The notes below the pieces were generated by a model, which was not told where the DNA came from, did no database searches, and saw only the letters and a list, made by a program, of their open reading frames with translations. 64,000 nt of DNA from Mucilaginibacter sp. OK268 (GTDB taxonomy: Bacteria; Bacteroidota; Bacteroidia; Sphingobacteriales; Sphingobacteriaceae): the NCBI RefSeq assembly GCF_900103125.1, contig NZ_FNJV01000008.1:278294-342293 (forward strand), read 5' to 3'. Below, in pieces: positions 14,957-24,199 of this stretch. Every line of letters starts with the position of its first letter. The first letter of the stretch is position 1. Made by a program: the position numbers and the translations under genes.

Positions 14957-17287
14957 ATGAAGACTTACCTTTTAATATGGGTAAATCTGTTCCTGGTGGC
15001 TACTGCTTTCGGTCAACATCATACGTCTATGAAAATGGATCAGGGTGCTGGCGGTAAGCGGGAGCCTTTCTACACCAAAATAGGCAACAGGGAGATTTAC
15101 CATTTATATATAGGCGATACCACGGTAAATTATACCGGTAAAGCCAGGCCCGCAATGGCCATTAACGGATCGATACCGGCGCCTACCCTTACCTTTACCG
15201 AGGGTGATACCGCTGAAATCTACGTACACAATAACATGATGATGGAAACATCCATCCACTGGCATGGGCTGATATTACCTAACCGGTACGATGGTGTATC
15301 TTACCTCACCACATCGCCGGTAAAGGCTGGTGAAACACATCTGTATAAATTCCCGCTGGTACAGCATGGCACCTATTGGTACCATTCGCATACTATGACG
15401 CAGCAACAAAGCGGGATGTATGGCGCTTTTATTATTCATGAAAAGCAACCGTCACCCATTAAGGATTATACCTTACTGCTGAGCGACTGGACAGATGATA
15501 ACCCCGAACAGGTACAGCGCCTGCTGCATAACGCTACCGACTGGTATGCCATACGCAAAGGCAGCACACAAAACTATGCTGAGGCTATTAAAGAAGGGCA
15601 ATTTAAAACCAAGGTAGCTAATGAATGGAAGCGCATGACGGCCATGGATGTGAGCGACGTGTTCTATGATCGTTTTTTCAGCAATGGCAAAGCACAGAAC
15701 ACCGCCCCGCAGTTTAAAGCAGGCGATCAGGTAAGGCTGCACGTGGTTAATGGTAGTTCATCAACCTATTTCTGGCTTAATTATGCAGGCGGCAAGCTCA
15801 CCGTAGTAGCCAATGACGGCGAAGATGTGGAACCAGTAAAGGTTGACAGGCTGATCATCGCTACTGCTGAAACCTATGACGTGGTGGTCACCATTCCTAA
15901 AGATGGCAGCTATGAATTTTTGGCTACGCCAGAGGACCGAACCAAATACACTTCGCTTTGGCTGGGTTCGGGTACGCAGCATAAAGCCACGCATCTGTCG
16001 CGCCTGAAATATTTTGAGGGCATGAAAATGATGAACGGGATGATGGACATGCAAGGCAATATGAAAGAGATGGATGGCATGACCATGACCAACCAGGTGA
16101 TGGATATGAACACGGTGATGTATCCTGAAATAACCGGGGAGGCAGAAAAACCTGCTGATAAAAAAGGTCAGAAAGCCCATAAAATGGGCAGCATGAAGAT
16201 GAGCGATAAAAAGGCTGATGATAAGGATATGAGTAGCATGAATATGGATGGCATGGACATGAGCAGTAATTCCTCCGATATTGTTACGCTGAATTACGGC
16301 ATGCTGCGGTCAACCAAAGTGACTACGCTGCCCGAAGGGCCAACCAAGCTACTTCGGTTTGACCTTACCGGTAACATGAATCGTTACGTATGGACGATCA
16401 ACAATAAAACGGTATCTGAATCAGACAAGATCCTGATCAAAAAAGGTGAGAATGTGCGCATCATCCTGTACAACAATACCATGATGCGGCACCCCATGCA
16501 CCTGCATGGGCACTACTTCAGGGTATTGAATGGCCAGGGCGATCATTCCCCTTTAAAAAACACATTGGATATTATGCCGATGGAGAGGGATACCATTGAG
16601 TTTAGGGCAAGCGAAAGCGGCGATTGGTTTTTCCATTGTCATATACTTTACCATATGATGAGCGGTATGGGGCGTATCTTCAGTTATGAAAATTCGCCGC
16701 CTAACCCCGAGATCCCGGATCCAGCCGCGGCAATTAAAAAGATCTATGCCGATGACCAGCACTTTTACGCTTCGGCAAGGGTAGGATTGGAAAGCAATGG
16801 CAGCGATGGTACCGCTGCACTGGCCAATACCCGTTGGAAGTTTTCGACTCTGTGGCATCTTGGTCTGCATGATCATGATGGTTACGAAAGCGAAACCATG
16901 TTGGGCCGATATTTTGGCCGTATGCAATGGCTATACGCTTATGGTGGTTTTGATTACCATTACAAGAAAGAAAATGGCGAACCAGAAAAAAACCTGTTTG
17001 GCCAGGTAAGTAATAAAGACAACCGTAAAACGGTAGTTGCCGGTTTGGCTTATACGCTACCCATGCTGGTTGTGGCCGATGCCCGTATTGATGGCAATGG
17101 CAAGCTCAGGTTTCAGCTAAGCAGGGATGATATACCGCTTACCAGTCGCCTGCGTTTTACCCTTATGGGTAATACGGATAGGGAATACGCGGCCGGATTC
17201 AGGTATATTTTTACCCGCAATTTTGCGCTGTCCACTCATTATGACAGCGACATGGGCTGGGGCGGAGGTTTAACGCTTACCTATTAA
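14957..17287 (+). CDS. CopA-like multicopper oxidase with C-terminal outer-membrane-barrel-like domain
   Basis: This 776-residue exported protein has a signal peptide of about 19 residues (ends TAFG). The three-cupredoxin oxidase part carries all copper motifs: HWHG (101-104), HSH (143-145), HPMHLHGH (about 512-519) and HCHILYHMMSGM (about 560-571). A Met/Lys-rich insert (about 355-440, with repeats such as MDGMTM and MNMDGMDM) resembles Cu(I)-binding segments of CopA/PcoA. Residues from about 590 to the end are not cupredoxin. They show alternating strands, a loop KKENGEPEKN and a terminal aromatic (GGGLTLTY), like a CopB-type small outer-membrane barrel. The enzyme probably oxidises Cu(I) in the periplasm and may be tethered to the outer membrane. 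It is the last gene of a three-gene copper operon. Confidence 0.9.
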   Translation: MKTYLLIWVNLFLVATAFGQHHTSMKMDQGAGGKREPFYTKIGNREIYHLYIGDTTVNYTGKARPAMAINGSIPAPTLTFTEGDTAEIYVHNNMMMETSIHWHGLILPNRYDGVSYLTTSPVKAGETHLYKFPLVQHGTYWYHSHTMTQQQSGMYGAFIIHEKQPSPIKDYTLLLSDWTDDNPEQVQRLLHNATDWYAIRKGSTQNYAEAIKEGQFKTKVANEWKRMTAMDVSDVFYDRFFSNGKAQNTAPQFKAGDQVRLHVVNGSSSTYFWLNYAGGKLTVVANDGEDVEPVKVDRLIIATAETYDVVVTIPKDGSYEFLATPEDRTKYTSLWLGSGTQHKATHLSRLKYFEGMKMMNGMMDMQGNMKEMDGMTMTNQVMDMNTVMYPEITGEAEKPADKKGQKAHKMGSMKMSDKKADDKDMSSMNMDGMDMSSNSSDIVTLNYGMLRSTKVTTLPEGPTKLLRFDLTGNMNRYVWTINNKTVSESDKILIKKGENVRIILYNNTMMRHPMHLHGHYFRVLNGQGDHSPLKNTLDIMPMERDTIEFRASESGDWFFHCHILYHMMSGMGRIFSYENSPPNPEIPDPAAAIKKIYADDQHFYASARVGLESNGSDGTAALANTRWKFSTLWHLGLHDHDGYESETMLGRYFGRMQWLYAYGGFDYHYKKENGEPEKNLFGQVSNKDNRKTVVAGLAYTLPMLVVADARIDGNGKLRFQLSRDDIPLTSRLRFTLMGNTDREYAAGFRYIFTRNFALSTHYDSDMGWGGGLTLTY

Positions 17288-17292
17288 GTCGC

Positions 17293-17336
17293 AAAAAGAG
17301 GTTTGTATCATCAATCATGATCAACCTCTTTTTCTT
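17293..17336. terminator. Terminator after the copper operon
   Basis: AAAAAGAGGTT (17293-17303) pairs with AACCTCTTTTT (17323-17333) across a 19-nt loop. The A/T tracts at both ends would allow termination in either direction. Confidence 0.7.
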
Positions 17337-17395
17337 TGATCTATCCGGATACTTAATCACAAATTGATGTATAGTTTTGAATTGACTTTATAAAC

Positions 17396-17510
17396 AAAAA
17401 GTGGGTTTACATGGTTTACACTTTTTACGGTTTACACTATTATAATTTACTGACAATCAAATAATTAATTTATTTTATCATCAAAAAGTGGGTTTACAGT
17501 GTAAACCATA
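17396..17510. repeat. GTTTACA-type repeat, copy 1
   Basis: The 30-bp segment 17396-17425 is identical to 39921-39950. Inside it GGTTTACA units recur (17404, 17413, 17429). At 17484-17510 a related AAAAAGTGGGTTTACA is followed by GTGTAAACC, forming a hairpin. Both copies of the family lie between convergent genes. Confidence 0.75.
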
Positions 17511-17624
17511 AATTATGTAAATCCAATTTGTATAAATATGATCAGCTTAATTTCAACTCATAGCTGGCACAACACCAAGGGCGGTTAATTTGGTTTATGA
17601 TACAGTCTCTTTTTCCGCCCCTGT

Positions 17625-18854
17625 TTATGCTTTCTTCGTCTTAATAAAATCAAGCACCTTTTGAGTTTCCTCGGGGTAAACCGCGATGTGGTGATTTCGC
17701 AACAGGTAAGGCGCGCTGGTTTTACCCTGAGAGCCTCCTCCTACCATAATCACATGCGATGATTGCTGCGGCATATGGCAGTTGATACAATAGTTATTAA
17801 TTACCGCACCTATCTGCGGAGCCATTTTGCAAAAATTGTGCTTGGCCTCGCTATGGCAACTCAGGCACTTCTGGGTAAACATCCCTATACTTTTCTCCTG
17901 GTTAACATGCGGATCATGACAGGTATTGCAGTCCATTTTACTCATGATAAAGCATTTGCTGGTGGGTAGCAACGCACTCTGATTACCATGCACATCGGGG
18001 CTGGGATGTTTAGGATCATCAGGCAAAAAGGTCATTTCTTTAAACTTGGATAGAGTATCGCCCATATGAAAAGCATATGACGTACGCTGAAAATCGCCCT
18101 TTGTACCAGAATGGCAAACCGCGCAGGCATCCATCTTTTGCCCCCTTGTTAAAGATGCATAAGTGGTAATATACTTTGGCTTTTTTTCATCCGGATAAGC
18201 GGTATGGTAATTAACGTGATTAGCAGCCGGGCCATGACACCGTTCACAATCAATGCCATATATCAAGGAGGCTTTATCAAACCCTACCTGCATACTCGCC
18301 TGAGGCAGATCGCTGATATAGGAGGTGTGGCACTCCAGGCATTTACGCAAAATCGGCCGCTGAAAATTCACACGGGTCGGATCATACCCCGGGCTATTAG
18401 CCCAGCCATGTAAAGCCGTGAAGTAGGATACCGGCAATTCAAATAACTGGTTCTCTTTCCAATACAAATAGGTTTGGGCATTTACAAGGCCTACAGTTAT
18501 CTCAAACTTCTCTGCCTCGGTTTGTTTACCGTTCATGTATCCAACCTGGTAAAGGCTATCACCTCGTTTTTCCATGGCTACATGCAGCCCGCTACCATAA
18601 TCTAAAATGTTAAACCCTTTGATAAAACTACCTTTAATATTATCGGCTGAGGAGGGACGTGTCGTTTGAAAATGAGCGGTATGCGCATAGGAATTATAAA
18701 TATCACTATGGCATTTAGCACAACTCTCTGAACCGGCAAATAACTGCCCGCGGGGATCATTCTCCGGAGCACCGGCGTTATAACACTGTGTTAAAATAAA
18801 ACTTAAGGGGATAAGGGAAATTAAAACAAAAAAGAAGGTCTTTTTTTTAAGCAT
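17625..18854 (-). CDS. Multihaem c-type cytochrome lipoprotein (seven CxxCH motifs)
   Basis: This 409-residue protein has an N-terminal hydrophobic signal (about 6-22) and Cys24 in LTQC, probably a lipidation site. Seven haem-attachment motifs are readable: CAKCH (45-49), then CLECH, CERCH, CAVCH, CNTCH, CLSCH and CINCH. Additional His residues in HTAHF, HGWAN and HNFCK could serve as distal ligands. The pattern matches cytochrome c554-like/doubled-CxxCH proteins of Bacteroidota that move electrons in the periplasm. It lies downstream of SusD of locus 2 but behind a terminator, so it likely has its own promoter in 18855-18968. Its redox partner is not apparent. Confidence 0.88.
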   Translation of the reverse strand: MLKKKTFFFVLISLIPLSFILTQCYNAGAPENDPRGQLFAGSESCAKCHSDIYNSYAHTAHFQTTRPSSADNIKGSFIKGFNILDYGSGLHVAMEKRGDSLYQVGYMNGKQTEAEKFEITVGLVNAQTYLYWKENQLFELPVSYFTALHGWANSPGYDPTRVNFQRPILRKCLECHTSYISDLPQASMQVGFDKASLIYGIDCERCHGPAANHVNYHTAYPDEKKPKYITTYASLTRGQKMDACAVCHSGTKGDFQRTSYAFHMGDTLSKFKEMTFLPDDPKHPSPDVHGNQSALLPTSKCFIMSKMDCNTCHDPHVNQEKSIGMFTQKCLSCHSEAKHNFCKMAPQIGAVINNYCINCHMPQQSSHVIMVGGGSQGKTSAPYLLRNHHIAVYPEETQKVLDFIKTKKA

Positions 18855-18968
18855 GTCCTTAATTCACAAATTGGATATGGTGGTTTAAATCTGATTTTAT
18901 CGGCTGGGGTAAGCTTGTAAAATCAACAACAATTTACTTCAATAATTATATAAAACAAATAAAAAAAC

Positions 18969-18998
18969 AAAGGGCCGCCACATCACGCGGCAGCCCTT
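18969..18998 (-). terminator. Terminator after susD (locus 2)
   Basis: On the minus strand AAGGGCTGCCGC pairs with TGGCGGCCCTTT (plus positions 18987-18998 and 18969-18980), followed by TGTTTTTTT. It ends the locus 2 operon before the cytochrome gene. Confidence 0.82.
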
Positions 18999-19015
18999 CT
19001 ATATAAGCGGTTATA

Positions 19016-20515
19016 TTAATTATAGCCTGGGTTTTGTTTTACCTGGCTGCCATTGGTTGTCTCGTTCAATGGGATAGGTAAAATTTCATTCACACCTGCT
19101 TTAAAGCCTTTAAACGATAAAGCAGTAGGTGCTTGTCCCCAGCGTACCAGGTCAAACCAGCGATGACCTTCGGTAGCCAGCTCTAAACGTCTTTCGGTAT
19201 ACACATTTTGCAGAGTTGCCGCTACAGATGGTAAACCCACACGACTACGCACAGCATCAAGTAAAGTTTGGGCACGCGCAGTGCTGCCACCACCGTTCAA
19301 ATCGGCTTCAGCTTCCATCAGGTAAGTATCAGCCAAACGGATCTCGATGTAGTCATTAGGCCAGTTCAGTTCGGTAATACCAGTTGTTACTTTATTGGCG
19401 TTTATAGGCGCGTATTTCTGTATAAAGTAACCAGTATTCTGATAGCTTGGCGCATAGCTTGTTTTAGTAGCTTTGGTTAAGCTATCGATATTTACAATGG
19501 TGTAACCATAACGCGGATCGCCTTTCATGGCATCAGCTAACTGGGTAGTAACCGGGCTAAAGCCATAGCCACCGCTGTAGTAAATTGGACCGGTATAACT
19601 TCTTGGGCCAATCATTTGTACATACACGTTTGATTTAAACTGATCCCAGTTGCTCCAGGTATAGCTTTGTGTACCAGAGTGTACCAATTCAAAGATAGAT
19701 TCACTGTTGAACTTGTTTTTGGTACTGAATATATCACCATAGTTAGGCAGCAGTTTATAGCTGTAATTGGTATTTACATCGTTTAATAAACGTGCGGCAT
19801 CTGACCATTTTTTTTCGTACAGGTAAACTTTACCTAAAAGGGCCTTTGCAGCACCTTGAGATACACGACCATTCTCTGAAGCGATAATAGTTACTGGTAA
19901 ACCATCAATAGCTGCCAACAGATCCTTTTCTATCTGCGCATATACAGCATCGGCAGGTGCCTGAGGTTGTTGATACACGTTGTTGATATTTAAAGTAGTT
20001 AGTATTAACGGTACGTTTTTAAATAACCTTACCAGGTCAAAGTAATAGTGCGCGCGCAGGAACTGGCCTTCGGCTGTATATCTTTTTAATAGGTCGGCAC
20101 CTAAACCCGGCACTTTAGGTAATTGCTCCAATAGCACGTCGGCGCGGTTTACACCCTGAAAATTGATAGCCCAGAATTGGTTTTGAGGGCCAACAGTTGG
20201 CGACAGGGTATAGTTATTAATAGCCTGCCAGGCGGGTACGTCTGATGAGCTACCACCACCTGCGTAACAATCATCCGATGCAGCGTTCAATGCTCCCAGT
20301 GGTGATGAGTAGGTATTATCAATACCGCCTGTTTCGGTAACCAAAGGGTCATAAGCAGCCACTACAGCGGTAAGCGCCTCCGCAGGGTTAGCGTAATAGT
20401 TTGACTGAAGGAACTGTCCTTGTGGCGTTAATTCCAGGAATGATTTTTTACAGGAAGCGAAAGCACCTACACCCAGCAAAATTGCTCCCGTATATATAAT
20501 ATATTTTGATTTCAT
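19016..20515 (-). CDS. SusD/RagB-type outer-membrane lipoprotein (locus 2)
   Basis: This is a 499-residue protein from the ATG at 20515; a TTG two codons upstream is less likely. Lipobox FASC precedes KKSFLELTPQGQF, the typical SusD N-terminus. SusD landmarks include FWAINFQGVNRADVLLEQL, RYTAEGQFLRAHYYFDLVRLF, IEIRLADTYLMEAEADLNGG, the sequence YTERRLELATEGHRWFDLVR and the closing LPIPLNETTNGSQVKQNPGY. It binds ligand at the cell surface together with the SusC protein encoded 21 nt upstream. It is not closely similar to SusD of locus 1. Confidence 0.94.
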   Translation of the reverse strand: MKSKYIIYTGAILLGVGAFASCKKSFLELTPQGQFLQSNYYANPAEALTAVVAAYDPLVTETGGIDNTYSSPLGALNAASDDCYAGGGSSSDVPAWQAINNYTLSPTVGPQNQFWAINFQGVNRADVLLEQLPKVPGLGADLLKRYTAEGQFLRAHYYFDLVRLFKNVPLILTTLNINNVYQQPQAPADAVYAQIEKDLLAAIDGLPVTIIASENGRVSQGAAKALLGKVYLYEKKWSDAARLLNDVNTNYSYKLLPNYGDIFSTKNKFNSESIFELVHSGTQSYTWSNWDQFKSNVYVQMIGPRSYTGPIYYSGGYGFSPVTTQLADAMKGDPRYGYTIVNIDSLTKATKTSYAPSYQNTGYFIQKYAPINANKVTTGITELNWPNDYIEIRLADTYLMEAEADLNGGGSTARAQTLLDAVRSRVGLPSVAATLQNVYTERRLELATEGHRWFDLVRWGQAPTALSFKGFKAGVNEILPIPLNETTNGSQVKQNPGYN

Positions 20516-20536
20516 GATCAATCTTGTTATTTGTTA

Positions 20537-23500
20537 TTATAAAGTAATGTCTAAACCAGCCATAAATGTGCGGGCCTGAGGGTAAATACCCATATCAATA
20601 CCACCACTTATTTCAGGGTCATAGCCTTTGTAACCGGTGATGGTTACCAGGTTGTTGCTGCTTAAAAATACCCTAACCTTTTTAACATCTGCAGATTTTA
20701 ACCAGCTTTGTGGCAGGTTATAACCTAACTGCAAGGTTTTGATACGGAAGTAAGCGCCATTTTGCAGATAAAAGTTTGATGGGTTTTTAAAATTCTGGTT
20801 TGGATCAGCATCAGTTAAACGAGGGTAGTTGCTACTTGCATTTTCTGGCGTCCATGCATTTACAGCCGCTATAGGGTAGTTTGCCGAAGCAATATCTAAA
20901 CGGCGGTAAGCCTGGTAAATTTTATTACCCCAAACACCCTGACCAAATATTTTAATGTCAAAGTTTTTGTAGCTGGCGTTAAAGTTTACACCATAAGTAA
21001 AGGTAGGCAGCGGGTTACCCAGGAATTTACGATCTGACGAAGTTATTTTACCATCACCATCTACATCAGCCCATTTAAAATCACCTGGTTTAGCATTAGG
21101 CTGTATTAACTGACCATTTTTGGTATAAGCGTTAATTTCTGCCTGTGAGTGGAATACACCTAACTCCTGGAAGCCATAAAATGCCCCCACCGGCTGCCCA
21201 ACAGCGGTACGGCCAATTTCATAAGTTGAGCTTTGTACACTACCTACAGTAAAGTAGTTGATTTGATTGCCCAGGCTGGTTACTTCGTTGTGGTTATAAG
21301 ATATGTTACCACCTACGTTATATTTAAAATCACCTACTTTACCGGTATATCCCAGGCTTAACTCCACACCCTTGTTTTCCATATCACCAACGTTGGCAAA
21401 TGGCTGACCACTAAAACCGGCATAAGTTGGTAACTGCACATTTTGCAGCATACCCTTGGTCAGCTTCCTGTAAACATCAAAGGTTACGCTTAAGTTATTG
21501 AACAAGGTAGCATCGAAACCGAGGTCGGCTGTACGGGTTTCTTCCCATTTCAAATCCGGGTTAGCCGGTGCATTAGGACTGTAACCTACAATCAGGTTAT
21601 CGTTACCAAATACATAATTACGACCACTACCAATAGTTGCAGCATAAGCAAAATCGCCAACGGCCATCTCATTACCTACAATACCGTATGAACCACGCAG
21701 TTTAATAAAATCAACAAAGGTATTTTTCGGGAACCAATCTTCGCGGCTGATCACGTAACCAGCTTCGGCTGATGGGAAGGTACCGTAAACATTGTTGCTA
21801 CCAAACCTTGATGAACCATCGCGGCGGATGATACCCGTGAACAGGTATTTTTGATCATAATCATAAGTAACCCTACCAAAAAACGAAGCCAGTGTATGTG
21901 GTTGAGCAATAATACCCGTAGCTATCCTGTTAGCTGCTGGTAAAGCGAACCCGGTTGAAGCGTCGGCAAATGAATTTACCGGCTCACCAATGAAAGTACC
22001 ACCCAGGCCTGATGACGTGATTTTCTGCGCACTGGTACCCACTAAAGCAGATAAATTGTGCTTACCGAATGAACGGGTATAAGTAGCTGTATTATCCCAG
22101 TTCCATGACAGGTTTCTGTCGTTTTCCTGATACTGTGAAGTGTTCGAAAGGTTGCTTGTACTTGAGTTTAGATAATAAAGCGGTGTAAAACCATCTTGCC
22201 CATAGTATGATTGTTTAGCACCTATCTGCGTACGGATCTTTAAACCCTCAATAGGTTCAATCTCGGCAAAAGCATTACCCAAAAGATTGGTAGCGTAACT
22301 GTAATTACCTACACGGGTTTGAGCATATGCAAAAGGGTTGGTGATCTCCTGCGATACATAGTTGGATATACCATATGGCAATCCCTGTGCATTTCTTACT
22401 ATGTAATTAGCCTGATCTGTATAAACAGATGCGTTTGGTTGGGCACCAATATCACTTACTGTTACCGGGGTAAGTGGATCGAGGTTTAAAGCAGAGCTAA
22501 GCGGACCGCCAAATACACTATTAGTATTACCTACACTTTTATTGCGATTGTAAGAGTATGTAAAGTTTTCACCAATAGTGAACCATTTTTTTACTTTATA
22601 AGTAGTATTGGTTGTAAAGTTGAATTTCTTGTAATCAGAAATATCAGGCATTACTATACCTTTTTGATCAAGGTAACCAAAAGAAGTATAGTAAGTAACT
22701 TTATCAGTAGCACCGCTGATATTCAGGTTATGATTCTGAATCAAAGCATTGTTACTGAAGATCTCATTTTGCCAGTTGGTACCCGCACCTAATGATCCTG
22801 GATTGGTGAATATAGGAGCTTTGCCATCATTAACCTGTGCTTCATTTCTTAAAGTGGCATACTGTGACGCATTGGCCAGTTTAACCTTACTTACCGGCCC
22901 CTGAAAACCAACATAGCCGTTATAGCTAATTACAGCATCCCCTTTTTTACCTTTTTTGGTAGTGATGAGGATAACACCATTTGATGAACGTGAACCGTAG
23001 ATAGCTGCAGACGCATCTTTCAAAACCTCCGTTGATTCAACATCATTAGGGTTCAATAACGATATGTCATCAACAACAACTCCGTCAACAACATATAACG
23101 GCTCGCTATTTATTCTTGATGTAACACCCCTTATACGTATTTGCGGAGCAGCGCCAGGCTGTCCGGAGCTTTGTACAACGCTTACCCCACTAACGCGACC
23201 TCTTAAAGCATCATCAATACGAGTTACCTGCTGATCTTGTATATCGGCAGCTTTAACACTGCTGATAGCACCTGTAACGGTAGCTTTCTTTTGTGTACCG
23301 TAACCTACCACAACAACCTCGTTCAGGTTTTTAACGTTTTCAACCAGGGTTATGGTAATGGTGGTTTGGTTACCAACAGTTATCTCCTGGTTATTATAAC
23401 CAATATAGGCTACTACCAATACCGATGACGGACCGGCTACATTCAGTTTAAAATTACCGTTCAGATCTGTTGACACACCATTTGTAGTGCCTTTTTCAAG

Positions 23501-23989
23501 AATGCTGGCTCCAATAATGGGCTCACCACTTTGGTCAACAATTTTACCGGTTATTGGCGTTGTAGCAACATCCGTTTCTGTATTTGCCGGAGTAGTTACA
23601 GGAGATGGGGCTGTTTCATCAACGGCGCCGGCTTTACCCAGGATGATCCTGCCATGCAGTACTTCATAGCTTATGCCTTTACTTTTTAATACTTCGTCAA
23701 GCACATTTTTAAGCGACTCGTTTTCCATGTTAACAGAAACCTTCTGAGTGCCGTTGATAGCTGTGCTGCTGTATATAAACTTAATATCATCATTCTTTTG
23801 CAAATGAGTTAATACATCAACCAGGGTGGTATTATTTAATGATATACTTACCTTTTTATCAAGTATACCCTGGGCACTCAAGGGGTTTGAGTATGCCATA
23901 CCGGTTAACATGGTTGATATCAGAATTTGAATAAATGTTATCCTCATGATTTGATACCAGGGAATGGGTGTTCGTAAACGAAATTTCAT
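20537..23989 (-). CDS. SusC/RagA-type TonB-dependent receptor with STN domain (locus 2)
   Basis: This 1150-residue receptor has an extended N-terminus, a common SusC feature; an internal ATG at 23947 would also give a good signal peptide ending NPLSAQ. STN domain at about 47-120 (LVDVLTHLQKNDDIKFIYSS; LKNVLDEVLKSKGISYEVLHG). Regulatory-like beta domain at about 146-225 (GKIVDQSGEPIIGASILEKG). Plug with NEVVVVGYGTQKKATVTGAI, PLYVVDGVVVDDI and SSNGVILITTKKGKKG. A barrel ends in an aliphatic/aromatic-type strand (RTFMAGLDITL). It is larger than the locus 1 receptor. The STN domain and the upstream FecR/sigma pair imply substrate-induced expression. The ligand is unknown. Confidence 0.95.
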   Translation of the reverse strand: MKFRLRTPIPWYQIMRITFIQILISTMLTGMAYSNPLSAQGILDKKVSISLNNTTLVDVLTHLQKNDDIKFIYSSTAINGTQKVSVNMENESLKNVLDEVLKSKGISYEVLHGRIILGKAGAVDETAPSPVTTPANTETDVATTPITGKIVDQSGEPIIGASILEKGTTNGVSTDLNGNFKLNVAGPSSVLVVAYIGYNNQEITVGNQTTITITLVENVKNLNEVVVVGYGTQKKATVTGAISSVKAADIQDQQVTRIDDALRGRVSGVSVVQSSGQPGAAPQIRIRGVTSRINSEPLYVVDGVVVDDISLLNPNDVESTEVLKDASAAIYGSRSSNGVILITTKKGKKGDAVISYNGYVGFQGPVSKVKLANASQYATLRNEAQVNDGKAPIFTNPGSLGAGTNWQNEIFSNNALIQNHNLNISGATDKVTYYTSFGYLDQKGIVMPDISDYKKFNFTTNTTYKVKKWFTIGENFTYSYNRNKSVGNTNSVFGGPLSSALNLDPLTPVTVSDIGAQPNASVYTDQANYIVRNAQGLPYGISNYVSQEITNPFAYAQTRVGNYSYATNLLGNAFAEIEPIEGLKIRTQIGAKQSYYGQDGFTPLYYLNSSTSNLSNTSQYQENDRNLSWNWDNTATYTRSFGKHNLSALVGTSAQKITSSGLGGTFIGEPVNSFADASTGFALPAANRIATGIIAQPHTLASFFGRVTYDYDQKYLFTGIIRRDGSSRFGSNNVYGTFPSAEAGYVISREDWFPKNTFVDFIKLRGSYGIVGNEMAVGDFAYAATIGSGRNYVFGNDNLIVGYSPNAPANPDLKWEETRTADLGFDATLFNNLSVTFDVYRKLTKGMLQNVQLPTYAGFSGQPFANVGDMENKGVELSLGYTGKVGDFKYNVGGNISYNHNEVTSLGNQINYFTVGSVQSSTYEIGRTAVGQPVGAFYGFQELGVFHSQAEINAYTKNGQLIQPNAKPGDFKWADVDGDGKITSSDRKFLGNPLPTFTYGVNFNASYKNFDIKIFGQGVWGNKIYQAYRRLDIASANYPIAAVNAWTPENASSNYPRLTDADPNQNFKNPSNFYLQNGAYFRIKTLQLGYNLPQSWLKSADVKKVRVFLSSNNLVTITGYKGYDPEISGGIDMGIYPQARTFMAGLDITL

Positions 23990-24035
23990 ATATTTGTTAT
24001 GTTTCTTTTTAAAAATGAGACAATTAACGCCCCGC

Positions 24036-24052
24036 CACCATTAAAAATGGTG
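24036..24052. promoter_or_regulatory. Small hairpin in the susC (locus 2) leader region
   Basis: CACCATT (24036-24042) and AATGGTG (24046-24052) are complementary around AAA, about 50 bp upstream of the susC start. Role unknown. Confidence 0.3.
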
Positions 24053-24074
24053 TCAATTGATTTGGGCTAATCTG

Positions 24075-24110
24075 AACTTAGGAGTGGTCGTAACACTTCT
24101 AAGTTTTTTT
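24075..24110. terminator. Hairpin between FecR and susC (locus 2)
   Basis: AACTTAGGAGTG (24075-24086) pairs with CACTTCTAAGTT (24094-24105), with one G-T pair and a 7-nt loop. A T run follows only on the plus strand, so on the strand carrying the genes it may be an attenuator-like structure rather than a true terminator. Confidence 0.45.
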
Positions 24111-24199
24111 ATTTATACCAGTTTTCTTACTGGCTTATAACTGATTTTTAGGCTTTTGTTCTCTCTTTCATTCAATCATGGGTTTGGTTAATAGTTGGT

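Larger units (their letters stand above)
17288..17624. other. Convergent intergenic gap with terminator and GTTTACA repeats
   Basis: This 337-bp gap lies between the 3' ends of the oxidase and cytochrome genes. It holds a terminator (17293-17336) and a repeat region (17396-17510). No gene is seen. Confidence 0.7.

Noticed and set aside
24075..24110. Classical terminator of the FecR gene (locus 2)
   Set aside because: The T run is on the plus strand, while the genes are on the minus strand. Only a hairpin is claimed.
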